NCBI RefSeq assembly: GCF_024267675.1
Contig: NZ_JALDYX010000037.1
Coordinates: forward strand, 1-39,970
Reading direction: 5' to 3'
DNA: 39,970 nt
From: Marinobacterium sedimentorum
GTDB taxonomy: Bacteria; Pseudomonadota; Gammaproteobacteria; Pseudomonadales; Balneatricaceae
Both the position numbers and the translations under genes were made by a program. Shown here in pieces: positions 16,624 to 24,406 of the stretch. The notes below the pieces were generated by a model. It worked only from the letters and a program-made list of their open reading frames with translations, was not told the origin of the DNA and did not search any database. Numbering within the stretch: position 1 is the stretch's first letter; every line of letters begins with the position of its first letter.

Positions 16624-16845
16624 ATGACGTATTCAATGGATAACAAGGTCGCACTGGTGACCGGCGCGGCCGGTGGTGTGGGTGTCGATCCCGCCAATTT
16701 CACCATCGACAAGGACCCGATGAACCGCATGTGTCTGCCGGAAGATGTCGCCGCCGCGGTGGCTTTCCTGGCGTCGGACGAGGCCCGTGCGATCAACGGT
16801 ATCGAGCTGCGTGTCGACAGCGGCCAATTTATTATGAGTATCTGA
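16624..16845 (+). pseudogene. SDR with an in-frame internal deletion (73-codon remnant)
   Basis: The 73-residue product joins the N-terminus of a short-chain dehydrogenase (MDNKVALVTGAAGGVG, the TGxxxGxG cofactor loop) directly to the C-terminal end (MNRMCLPEDVAAAVAFLASDEARAINGIELRVDSGQFIMSI). About 170 residues, including NNAG, the catalytic Ser and YxxxK, are absent. The join is in frame and there is no internal stop. It sits 10 bp after the flavoprotein gene and one base before the FadD3-like gene, so translation through it may be kept to preserve coupling. It cannot be a working dehydrogenase; a conserved mini-protein role is possible but unsupported. Confidence 0.8.
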
Positions 16846-16846
16846 G

Positions 16847-18454
16847 ATGAACCTGATGCAAACACAGCTACAGATTCCGCTGCAGGCGAAAACGATCCCC
16901 GAACTGGTATTTCATGCCTCGCGCCAGTTTGCCGGACGCCCTGCCATCGAGGCGCAGGATGAATGCATTGACTACGCCGACCTGGCCGGTCGGGCACTGG
17001 AGGTTGCACGCGGCCTGATACAGCTTGGCGTAAAGCAGGGCGATCGCGTTGCAGTCTGGGCGCCCAACAGCGCGCGCTGGATTCTCGCTACCCTGGGGCT
17101 GCAGATGGCCGGGGCCGTGCTGGTGCCGATCAATACGCGCATGAAGGCCGCCGAGGCCTGCGATATCATCGAGCGCAGCGGCAGCCGTGTGCTGTTTTCG
17201 GTAGGGGATTTTCTCGATACCGATTATCCAGCCATGCTGGCCGGGAACGGTGCCGCGCTGCTGGACATGACCATCGTGCTGAGCGAGCGCGCCGGTGCGC
17301 CACTGGCCAGGACCCTCGACTGGGACGCGTTCCTGGCACGGGCCGGGTCCGTCAGCGAGGCGGTGGCATGGGAGCGCGCCTATCAGCTGGGCGCCGACAG
17401 CCTGTCCGATCTGATGTTTACCTCCGGCACCACGGGTAAACCCAAGGGTGTCATGGGGGCCCACGGTGCGACGATACGCGCTTTCTCCGAATTCGTGCGC
17501 ATTCTGGGGCTGGTTCCGGGGGATCGTTTTCTGGTCGTGAACCCTTTTTTCCATGCCTTTGGCTACAAGGCGGGCTGGCTCAGCTGTCTGCTGTGCGGTG
17601 CCACCATTCTGCCGCACCCGGTCTTCGATGCCGATGAGGTGCTGGAGCGTATCGAGCGCGACCGGGTCAGCGTCCTGCCGGGGCCGCCGACACTCTATCT
17701 GTCGCTGCTGGCGCATCCGAAGCTGCAGCAGATGGACCTGAGCAGCCTGCGGGTCGCCTCGACGGGCGCCTCCACCATTCCGCCGGTTCTGATCGAGCGC
17801 ATGCGACGCGAACTGGGCTTCAAGGTGGTGACCACGGCTTACGGTCTGACGGAGTGCGGCGGCCTGGCGACCATCTGCGATCCCAGCGATCCGGTAACCA
17901 CCATCGCCGGTACCAGCGGCAGGGCTATCCCGGGGACCGAGGTCGCCATTCTGGACAAGGCAGGACAGGCGCTGGCGCCGGGTGAACGCGGCGAAATCTG
18001 TATTCGGGGCTTTCACGTGATGCAGGGCTACTTCCAGAACGAGGCCGCCACCGCCGAATCCATCGATGTTGAGGGCTGGCTGCACACCGGCGACCTCGGC
18101 ACCCTGGACATCGATGGAAATCTCAGGATTACCGGCCGCCTGAAGGACATGTTCATCGTTGGCGGCTTCAACTGTTACCCGGCCGAGATCGAAGCGGCGT
18201 TGCTCGAGCATCCGGACATCGCTCAGGCCGCCGTGATCGGCGTACCGGACGACCGCATGGGCGAGGTGGGCTGTGCCTTCATCGTCACACGCCAGGACAG
18301 CCTGCTGAGTGAGAAGGAACTGGTGCAGTGGTCACGCCAGCACATGGCCAATTACAAGGTGCCCCGTCTGGTGCGCCTGGTTGCTTCACTGCCGGTCAAT
18401 GCGTCCAACAAGGTCGACAAGCTGGCGCTCAAGCGGGAATTCGCCGACGCCTGA
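16847..18454 (+). CDS. FadD3-like acyl-CoA synthetase
   Basis: A 535-residue AMP-forming ligase with complete motifs: LMFTSGTTGKPKG (189-201), NPFFHAFGYKAGW, PGPPTLYLSLL, TAYGLTECGG, GWLHTGDLG, GRLKDMFIVGGFNCYP, and the C-terminal lysine K522 in NASNKVDK. The NPFFHAFGYKAG segment and overall sequence recall FadD3, the ligase that activates the CD-ring propionate (HIP) in steroid breakdown. The start codon is one base after the stop of the SDR remnant, implying coupled translation. It is the last gene of the KstD-like operon. The exact acid substrate is inferred. Confidence 0.9.
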   Translation: MNLMQTQLQIPLQAKTIPELVFHASRQFAGRPAIEAQDECIDYADLAGRALEVARGLIQLGVKQGDRVAVWAPNSARWILATLGLQMAGAVLVPINTRMKAAEACDIIERSGSRVLFSVGDFLDTDYPAMLAGNGAALLDMTIVLSERAGAPLARTLDWDAFLARAGSVSEAVAWERAYQLGADSLSDLMFTSGTTGKPKGVMGAHGATIRAFSEFVRILGLVPGDRFLVVNPFFHAFGYKAGWLSCLLCGATILPHPVFDADEVLERIERDRVSVLPGPPTLYLSLLAHPKLQQMDLSSLRVASTGASTIPPVLIERMRRELGFKVVTTAYGLTECGGLATICDPSDPVTTIAGTSGRAIPGTEVAILDKAGQALAPGERGEICIRGFHVMQGYFQNEAATAESIDVEGWLHTGDLGTLDIDGNLRITGRLKDMFIVGGFNCYPAEIEAALLEHPDIAQAAVIGVPDDRMGEVGCAFIVTRQDSLLSEKELVQWSRQHMANYKVPRLVRLVASLPVNASNKVDKLALKREFADA

Positions 18455-18480
18455 TGGGGTGCCGGAGGCAAAAAGTAAAA

Positions 18481-18507
18481 CGTCTCCTGCACAGTGCAGA
18501 CGCTTTT
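18481..18507 (+). terminator. Probable weak terminator after the FadD3-like gene
   Basis: CTGCA (18487-18491) pairs with TGCAG (18495-18499) over a three-base loop, with a short CGT/ACG extension past a bulge, then CTTTT. It lies 27 bp after the stop codon. The stem is short, so termination efficiency is doubtful. Confidence 0.4.
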
Positions 18508-18524
18508 AGCGAGTCGCCCGCAGG

Positions 18525-18801
18525 GAGCTCGCCAATTCGCAGCCCTGCTGCGTTGCCGCTCTTGGCAAGAGCCCCACTATTAACCTGGCGGTGAAACAGG
18601 TCGTCCCGCCCTGTTTCATCATCGCCCTTGAAAATCGGGCGGAATTTGTGAAATCCCTAGATTTTCAAGGGCTCGCATTGGCCGTTGGCCAATGGCGGCG
18701 CATCCTGCGCCACAGTATTAAACCGGCTCTACAGACGTAAAATGCCACCGGTTTAATATTACCGGCGAGCGGCGCCTTGCCGGACACGAATTGGCGGGCT
18801 C
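18525..18801. repeat. 277-bp multi-hairpin element bounded by inverted repeats
   Basis: The ends are 15-bp inverted repeats (18525-18539 and 18787-18801; 14 of 15 match, the odd pair would be G-U in RNA). Inside, in order, are: an inner arm GCCGCTC/GAGCGGC (18555-18561, 18767-18773), GCTCTT/AAGAGC (18558-18572), TGAAACAGG/CCTGTTTCA (18592-18618), a perfect 13-bp pair (18624-18636 with 18660-18672), CATTGGCC/GGCCAATG (18676-18694), GGCGCA/TGCGCC (18697-18711), and an 11-bp pair (18716-18726 with 18748-18758). There is no open frame. It could be a MITE-like insertion or a structured RNA. Confidence 0.75.
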
Positions 18802-18850
18802 TATAAGCACCCATTAGGGCGAAGCAGTACACTAGTTACATATCCGAAGT

Positions 18851-19912
18851 CTATTTCCGGTTTTCTTCCTTGAATGACTGGCTAACGAACTCCCCTGTTG
18901 CTGGGTTGAATTCCTGTCCGTCATATGTGGTTTTAATATTAATATCGCCAGATAATATTTTATCTCTTAATGTGTTGATCTTTTCTCGAACTTCGGGGGA
19001 TACGTCTTTAGCATATGACAACGTGACTACGTCAGAATGAGAAAGCCCGATTTCCTCCACCTTATTGGGTTGCCAGCTACCATCACTAAGGTCTCTGGCC
19101 GCATTCAAGATTGCGACACTCGAATCGGCCACTGCGGAACCTATGAAGGTATCATCCACTGTTGTCCAGTCGGATACGTTTCCGATATGGCGTACATCGC
19201 CATTATGTGACTTTATTTCATCTATTACGCCTTGGCGGCCAGCGTTTAGCATAGTGTAAATGACGTCTGCCCCATACTTGATCTCACCTTTTGCGGCATC
19301 TCCATTGATAACTGTGTTATCGAGATCACCCGTGAACCAGGTAACGAATTTTGCCTCGGGGTTGACGTGCATCAGGCCATCATAAAAAGCCGCTCTACCC
19401 ATCAGGCCAGGCTTGGGCCAGGCTCCGGAGATGTGGCCGACTACATTGCTTTTCGTCGTTAGACCGGCGAGAGCGCCTGCAAGCCAGGCCGACTCTTCCT
19501 GTTTTACAACATAGCTTGAGAGGTTGGGTCCCTGGACATGACCCTGAATGACGACAAACTTTATGTTGGGAAACTCCTTACTGATAGTTTCCGCTGGACC
19601 ATTACATTGCCCACCATGGGCAATTATCATGTCAGGCCCATCGGCGGCCAGTTTTCTCATCGCATCCGTTAGCAAGACTGGGTCAGAGGTTGCTGAAATA
19701 TCTGATACGTAGCTCGCTTCGACGGGTAACTCATTCTTTATCTTTTCGTAACCACGGTAGGCTGCTTCCATAAAACCGTTGTCATTGTGCTTACCGGGTA
19801 TTAGGACGGAAATTTTTAGTTGGTCTGCAGCCTGGCTGGCTGACAGAGGTAAAAGCACAGCAATGGTACCAGCAAGAATGGTTTTAGATAAAATTGCGAT
19901 GGGTCTTTTCAT
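18851..19912 (-). CDS. BMP-family periplasmic substrate-binding protein
   Basis: A 353-residue protein with a signal peptide (MKRPIAILSKTILAGTIAVLLPLSASQA-AD) and no lipobox cysteine, so probably soluble in the periplasm. The mature part fits the Bmp/Med/PnrA-like family: ISVLIPGKHNDNGFMEAAYRGYE, PDMIIAHGGQCNGPAETISKEFPNIKFVVIQG, GYEKIKNE and VIYTMLNAGRQGVIDEIK. Known members bind nucleosides or related small molecules for ABC importers. No permease or ATPase gene is adjacent, so it is an orphan here. There is no clear Shine-Dalgarno before the ATG, only GGAA further up in an A-rich leader. Base composition is visibly more AT-rich than the catabolic genes, suggesting separate acquisition. Confidence 0.88.
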   Translation of the reverse strand: MKRPIAILSKTILAGTIAVLLPLSASQAADQLKISVLIPGKHNDNGFMEAAYRGYEKIKNELPVEASYVSDISATSDPVLLTDAMRKLAADGPDMIIAHGGQCNGPAETISKEFPNIKFVVIQGHVQGPNLSSYVVKQEESAWLAGALAGLTTKSNVVGHISGAWPKPGLMGRAAFYDGLMHVNPEAKFVTWFTGDLDNTVINGDAAKGEIKYGADVIYTMLNAGRQGVIDEIKSHNGDVRHIGNVSDWTTVDDTFIGSAVADSSVAILNAARDLSDGSWQPNKVEEIGLSHSDVVTLSYAKDVSPEVREKINTLRDKILSGDINIKTTYDGQEFNPATGEFVSQSFKEENRK

Positions 19913-20548
19913 TTTTTTATTCCATTTTTGTTTTTTTAAGTAATTTTCGTTTTAAGTTTGCCTCAATCACGTTTTTTGTCTTTGTGTTGACCTCCTATAT
20001 CCTAGTAATTTTTAAAGATGATTTTAATCGATATGGAAATTAATATTTTTTATTTGACCTGTGGGTTAGTAAATAACAGGGATGAGTGTCACCATTGGCG
20101 GCAGGCCAATGCGACTCCAGTAAATTCAGCACGTCCATGCACTTTCGTCCGCTTTTTCTGGCAGACGAAACTCAGGTAAGGCGTCTGTTATTCCACCAGA
20201 TTAGTAGTGTTATTGAGTCGTTTCTATTTTTCGATATTCGTTCATACCACAGGAGTTATAAGTTCCGTCATGTTCCTGTCTATTTGATCAGCTTTTGTAG
20301 AAGTTATGTCATGTATACGATTATGTCAATGATTAATTTATACATTGTGATCAATGTTTATTGATATTGTCCATATTATCTTGTGTCAGGTACTGCTGCT
20401 ATTCAGGTTTTTATTTCTTATTGGGATAAAAATGGTCTTTTAATTTCTTTTTTATATAAGAAATCTGATTTCAATTGGTTCAGATCAGTCGGAATCGATA
20501 AGTAGAGGCGTTCAAGGCAGGGGAAATGAGTGGCGGGAAAATAGAATG
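19913..20548. other. AT-rich 0.6-kb interval without a gene
   Basis: This holds the upstream region of the BMP gene and the downstream region of the MMPL gene. It is strikingly AT-rich, especially 20020-20060 and 20200-20470. A small hairpin (CATTGGC/GCCAATG) lies at 20093-20111. A frame of 92 codons on the plus strand (20086-20364) has no ribosome-binding site and no family resemblance, and I do not call it. Confidence 0.6.
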
Positions 20549-20584
20549 CAGCAGCCGGAGCGCCCGTGGGCGCTCCGGCTGCTG
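20549..20584 (-). terminator. Strong Rho-independent terminator of the YCF48-MMPL operon
   Basis: A 17-bp perfect stem (20549-20565 with 20568-20584) closed by two bases, in practice a four- to six-base loop. On the minus strand it is followed by a moderately T-rich stretch (CATTCTATTTT). It lies just past the MMPL stop codon at 20601. Confidence 0.85.
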
Positions 20585-20600
20585 TGTCTTGCGGGGGCGT

Positions 20601-23087
20601 TTAGCTGCGGGAGACGGCGGCAATGGCGGGGCGCTTGCCGGTGCCTTGCTTTGGCAGTGCCTGCTCCTGTGCGTGCGCCGGTTCGTTGCTGTCCGGGCCC
20701 GGCCTGTCGGCGCTGACGGCGGCGCTGAGGCTGGCATAGGCCTGGGCCTTGACGGGGCGTACATTGAGCCAGCAGGCCAGGGCCGGCAGCAGGAAGATGG
20801 CGCCCAGCACGTTCACCATGAACATGAAGGCCAGCAGTATACCCATGTCGGCCTGGAACTTGAGTGCCGAGAACGCCCAGGTGCCGACACCGATGGTCAT
20901 GGTCACCGCCGTGAAGACCGCCGCGGTGCCACGCTGGCGCATGGCTTCGTAGAAGGCGGTGCGCAGGTCCGTGCCGCGCTGTAGCGAGTGCTGCATCTGC
21001 TCGTAGATGTAGATGCCGTAATCGACGCCCACGCCCACGCCCAGCGCGATCACCGGCAGGGTCGTGACTTTCAGGCCTATGCCCAGTGTCGCCATCAGAG
21101 CATTGCACAGGATCGTCACCAGCACGAGCGGCGTGATGACGCAAAGCGCGCCGCGCCAGGAGCGGAACGTCAGCCAGCAGAGCAGGGTGATGGCGCCGAA
21201 GATGGCGGTCAGCATCTGCACTTCGGCCGTTTCGACCGCTTCATTGGTGGCGGCGGCCACGCCGGCGTTACCGCCGGCCAAGCGGAAGGTCACGCCATCG
21301 ACGGACTGGGTGGCGATAAAGGCCTTGATCTCGCCGATCACGTGCTTGAGGGTCGCATTCTGATGATCGTCGACATAGACCATCATGTTGATCACCTTGC
21401 ACAGCTCGTTGTTGAGCCCGAGCTCGGGGTTGGCGGCGCGGCTGCCGGAGCGCAGCGCCGACTCCGAGCGCTGCAGGGTACGCCACAGCGGATTGCCCTC
21501 GTTGTTGCCGGAGACATAGAGCTTGGCCATGCCGGCCACGGTGCTGACCGATTGCACGCCCGGCACGCCGCGCATGTGGAAGTCAAAGCGGTCGACCGCG
21601 TTCATCACCTGCCAGTCCAGGCAGGCCTCGGAGTCGCGCTGGGTCTCGACATAGACCGACAGCACATCCATACCGATGGAGTAGTCGTTTATGATCTTGG
21701 CGTTATCCCGGTTGTAGCGGGAGTCCTCATGCAGCTCGGGAACGCCGGAACCGATATCGCCGGTCAGCAGGGCGCGCGATTGCCAGGTCCCCGCCGCCAG
21801 CAGCAACAGCATCATGGCAAGGCTGAACAGGGCCGGGCGAGGCGTCGACAGCGCAGAGAGTGACCACCAAAGGCGATGCTTGCCAGGGTCGGCGTCGGGG
21901 CGGGTCAGTGCCATCTTCTCCAATCGCAGGTGCGACAGGACGATGGGCATGAACATCTTGTTGGTCAGGATCATCAGTGCGACACCCAGGCAGGCCGTCA
22001 GCCCCAGTTCATGCACGATGGGGATATCGATCACCATGATCACCATGAACCCCAGGGCGTTGGCCAGCAGCGCGACAGTGCCGGGAATGGCCAGCTTGCA
22101 GAACGCGCGTTCCGCGGCCTGGGGCGCTGTCTTGCCCGCCAGTACCTCCAGCTTCCAGGCATTGGTCATCTGCACGGCATGCGACACGCCGATCGAGAAG
22201 ATCAGGAAGGGGACCAGCACCGACATAGGGTCTATGCCATAACCGGCCAGGGGCAGGATGCCGAGCAGCCAGATGACCGGCAGCAGTGCCACGGTAATCG
22301 CCAGCAGTGTCAAGCGGAGCGAGCGCGAATAGATCCACAGCAGCAGCAGGGTGATGCCAAAAGCCACTGCAAAGAAGATGATTACGGTCATCAGGCCGTC
22401 CATCACGTCCCCCATGACCTTGGAGAAACCGATGATGTGGACCTGGATGGTGTCGCCGGTCATATCGGTGCGAATCTTCTCCAGGTGACGGGCGACCGCC
22501 GCATAGTCGGTCTTCTCGCCCGTTTCCGGGTCGACCTCCAGCAGTTCAGCCTGCACCATCGCCGACGTCAGGTCGTTGGAGACCAGGTTGCCGATCTCTC
22601 CGGACTTGTAGACATTGGACTTGACCTGCGCAAGACCCGCCTCGTCGGCGGTAAAGCGCGACGGAATAACGACACCGCCGGTAAAGCCGTATTCGGTGAC
22701 CTCGATGTAGCGCACTTCCGGGGTGAACAGCGAACGCACGCTGGTGCGGTTTATGCCGGGGGTGAAGAACACCGCATCGGTGGCTTCGCGCAATTTGTGG
22801 ATGAATTCGGCGTTGTAGATGTCGCCTTCCCCGGTCCACTCCAGGCTCACCATGACGCGGTTGGCGCCGGTGAATTCCGAGGAATGATCGAGGAACGCCT
22901 GCATATAGTCATGCTTGAGCGGAATCAGCTTGTTGAAACCGGGATCGAACCGCGTCTGCAATGCCGAGATCCCCAGCAAGACGGTGATGAGCAGAAACAG
23001 AAGCCCAAGCGGTGTCCTGCCGATGATCAGAACCCGGGCGATGCGGTCAACCAGGTTCTGCGTGCGAGTGGACGGGATCTTCATCAT
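20601..23087 (-). CDS. MMPL/RND-family inner-membrane transporter
   Basis: An 828-residue protein with the two-fold RND layout: one N-terminal helix (about 24-44), a large periplasmic domain, a bundle of helices starting near VIIFFAVAFGITLLLLWIYSRSL, then a repeat of the same plan in the second half ending near residue 780. ALGVGVGVDYGIYIYEQM in the second bundle is the typical RND/MMPL helix-4 motif, and VLVPFLIFSIGVSHAVQMTNAWKLE its first-half counterpart. The C-terminal 50 residues are hydrophilic. The start overlaps the stop of the YCF48 gene (TGATG), with AGGAG 4 bp upstream; the second ATG at 23084 is equally possible. MMPL proteins move lipids and other hydrophobic molecules; here a role in moving the pathway substrate is inferred. 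Confidence 0.92.
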   Translation of the reverse strand: MMKIPSTRTQNLVDRIARVLIIGRTPLGLLFLLITVLLGISALQTRFDPGFNKLIPLKHDYMQAFLDHSSEFTGANRVMVSLEWTGEGDIYNAEFIHKLREATDAVFFTPGINRTSVRSLFTPEVRYIEVTEYGFTGGVVIPSRFTADEAGLAQVKSNVYKSGEIGNLVSNDLTSAMVQAELLEVDPETGEKTDYAAVARHLEKIRTDMTGDTIQVHIIGFSKVMGDVMDGLMTVIIFFAVAFGITLLLLWIYSRSLRLTLLAITVALLPVIWLLGILPLAGYGIDPMSVLVPFLIFSIGVSHAVQMTNAWKLEVLAGKTAPQAAERAFCKLAIPGTVALLANALGFMVIMVIDIPIVHELGLTACLGVALMILTNKMFMPIVLSHLRLEKMALTRPDADPGKHRLWWSLSALSTPRPALFSLAMMLLLLAAGTWQSRALLTGDIGSGVPELHEDSRYNRDNAKIINDYSIGMDVLSVYVETQRDSEACLDWQVMNAVDRFDFHMRGVPGVQSVSTVAGMAKLYVSGNNEGNPLWRTLQRSESALRSGSRAANPELGLNNELCKVINMMVYVDDHQNATLKHVIGEIKAFIATQSVDGVTFRLAGGNAGVAAATNEAVETAEVQMLTAIFGAITLLCWLTFRSWRGALCVITPLVLVTILCNALMATLGIGLKVTTLPVIALGVGVGVDYGIYIYEQMQHSLQRGTDLRTAFYEAMRQRGTAAVFTAVTMTIGVGTWAFSALKFQADMGILLAFMFMVNVLGAIFLLPALACWLNVRPVKAQAYASLSAAVSADRPGPDSNEPAHAQEQALPKQGTGKRPAIAAVSRS

Positions 23088-24067
23088 CAGGCTCCTGAGC
23101 GCTGTTCTAATTGTGTTGCCGGTATCATAGGCATCAGGCCACTGTCACTGCTCATCAGCAGCTCGCCGCTGCCCAGTCGAACGATATCGGTAATGGTCAT
23201 GCGTCCGCTTTTTTTCACGAAGTGGAAGGAACGGCCGTGATCCTCGCTCCTGAGCAGGACGCCCCCCTGACCGCCCAGCACAAGGTCGCCATTGGCCAAT
23301 TCCCGATGGGCGAACAGCGATGCGGGCAGATCGCCGCCAATGGACGTCCAGCTGGCGCCGTTATCCTCACTGCGAAAGATGTTGCCGCGCATGCCATAGA
23401 TGACCCAGGCGTCCTGCTCGATATTGACGCCGCCATAAAAGGAACCGTTGTAGAACTCGGGGATACTGGCCCAGTTCTCGCCGCCATCGGTTGAGCGCAG
23501 CACGGTGCCGGCTTCGCCGACAATCAGCCAGGTGCGGTGATCCCTGGAGGGCAGCAGCGCATTAAGATGCCAGTCCGTGCCGTTGGGCGGCGGCAGTTGC
23601 GACCAGTTCTGGCCGTCATCAGCGGAAATCATCGTCAGGGCAAAGGCGCCAATGGCCATCCAGATGCCTGAGGGCAGCTGATTGACGCTCAACAGCGGTT
23701 CGCCACCGGGGTTGAAGGCCACTTCCTGCCAGCTCTTTCCACCGTCGGTGGTGCGCAGAATCCAGCCTTCATGGCCGATTGCGATACCGGTCGTCCTGTC
23801 CCTGAAGTGCAGGCGCGTAATCAGGGCGTGTCGCTGGTGCGACAGCGACGCCTGGTTCCAGGTCGTCCCCTGGTCCAGGGACACCAGAATATTCCCAAGT
23901 TCTCCGGCCGTTACCAGCCCGGCGCCTGTCTGGGTAAGGCTGGTCAGGTTCATGTCGGCAACGGGGATCTGGTGCGGCCCCAGGGAGGGGGTGTCGCGGT
24001 GTGAGAACGCAAAGATACCTGCCAGAGCAACGATCAGCGAAACGGCAATTCCGACGGGCGTGCGCAT
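23087..24067 (-). CDS. YCF48/BNR-repeat beta-propeller protein
   Basis: A 326-residue protein. The start MRTPVGIAV has AAGGAG 7 bp upstream, although the frame is open to 24340. An N-terminal signal or anchor (IAVSLIVALAGIFAFSH) is followed by at least six Asp-box turns: SLDQGTTW, TTDGGKSW, SADDGQNW, STDGGENW, SEDNGASW and SEDHGRSF. This is the pattern of a YCF48-like propeller, best known from the photosystem II assembly factor but common in non-photosynthetic bacteria next to MMPL genes. Location is probably periplasmic. It shares one base with the MMPL gene, so the two proteins are likely made together and may form a complex. Confidence 0.9.
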   Translation of the reverse strand: MRTPVGIAVSLIVALAGIFAFSHRDTPSLGPHQIPVADMNLTSLTQTGAGLVTAGELGNILVSLDQGTTWNQASLSHQRHALITRLHFRDRTTGIAIGHEGWILRTTDGGKSWQEVAFNPGGEPLLSVNQLPSGIWMAIGAFALTMISADDGQNWSQLPPPNGTDWHLNALLPSRDHRTWLIVGEAGTVLRSTDGGENWASIPEFYNGSFYGGVNIEQDAWVIYGMRGNIFRSEDNGASWTSIGGDLPASLFAHRELANGDLVLGGQGGVLLRSEDHGRSFHFVKKSGRMTITDIVRLGSGELLMSSDSGLMPMIPATQLEQRSGA

Positions 24068-24173
24068 AGTTAATCTCCTTGGTGTTGAGGCATCAGGGTT
24101 GTCATTTTTATTGCACGAGAGGCCTGAAGCTCGAAGGGTACCTGTCCCATTATTCTCAGCTCCGGGGCAGTGG

Positions 24174-24191
24174 CATCGTCCAAATGGGCTA
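24174..24191 (-). promoter_or_regulatory. Operator candidate D (TAGCCC-N4-GGACGATG)
   Basis: The minus strand reads TAGCCC-ATTT-GGACGATG, 106 bp upstream of the YCF48 start codon. That is the same spacing as site A to its gene (107 bp). Confidence 0.6.
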
Positions 24192-24289
24192 GGGGCTGCG
24201 AACCAGTCCCAATAAGTCTCTGTTTGCCCCGCAGAGGACAGCCGGGACTTGTTCGACGGTGCCCCGGGAGGTGTGGGGAAACCGGCTGT

Positions 24290-24307
24290 TAGTCCAAATT
24301 GACGATG
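24290..24307 (+). promoter_or_regulatory. Operator candidate E (TAGTCC-N4-TGACGATG)
   Basis: TAGTCC-AAAT-TGACGATG, 99 bp upstream of the HsaA-like start codon. It shares all 14 defined positions with site C. With site D it occupies the 339-bp divergent region 24068-24406, which holds no gene. Confidence 0.65.
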
Positions 24308-24406
24308 AGAAGCGGTTGCCGGCGTGTAAATCTGGCCCAAGTTGGAGTGGGTCGGGTCAGCCGGTCATGCCCCATAAATCTAAAAACAGTCGAGGAGACT
24401 CGTACG

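Noticed and set aside
14892..17009. Very long open frame on the minus strand across the flavoprotein and ligase genes (about 700 codons)
   Set aside because: It is antisense to three well-supported genes, has Arg/His/Pro/Gln-rich low-complexity composition typical of reverse frames in GC-rich DNA, and shows no family motif.
20086..20364. 92-codon plus-strand frame in the AT-rich interval
   Set aside because: No Shine-Dalgarno, non-ATG start, no family resemblance, and an amino-acid content expected from translating AT-rich DNA.
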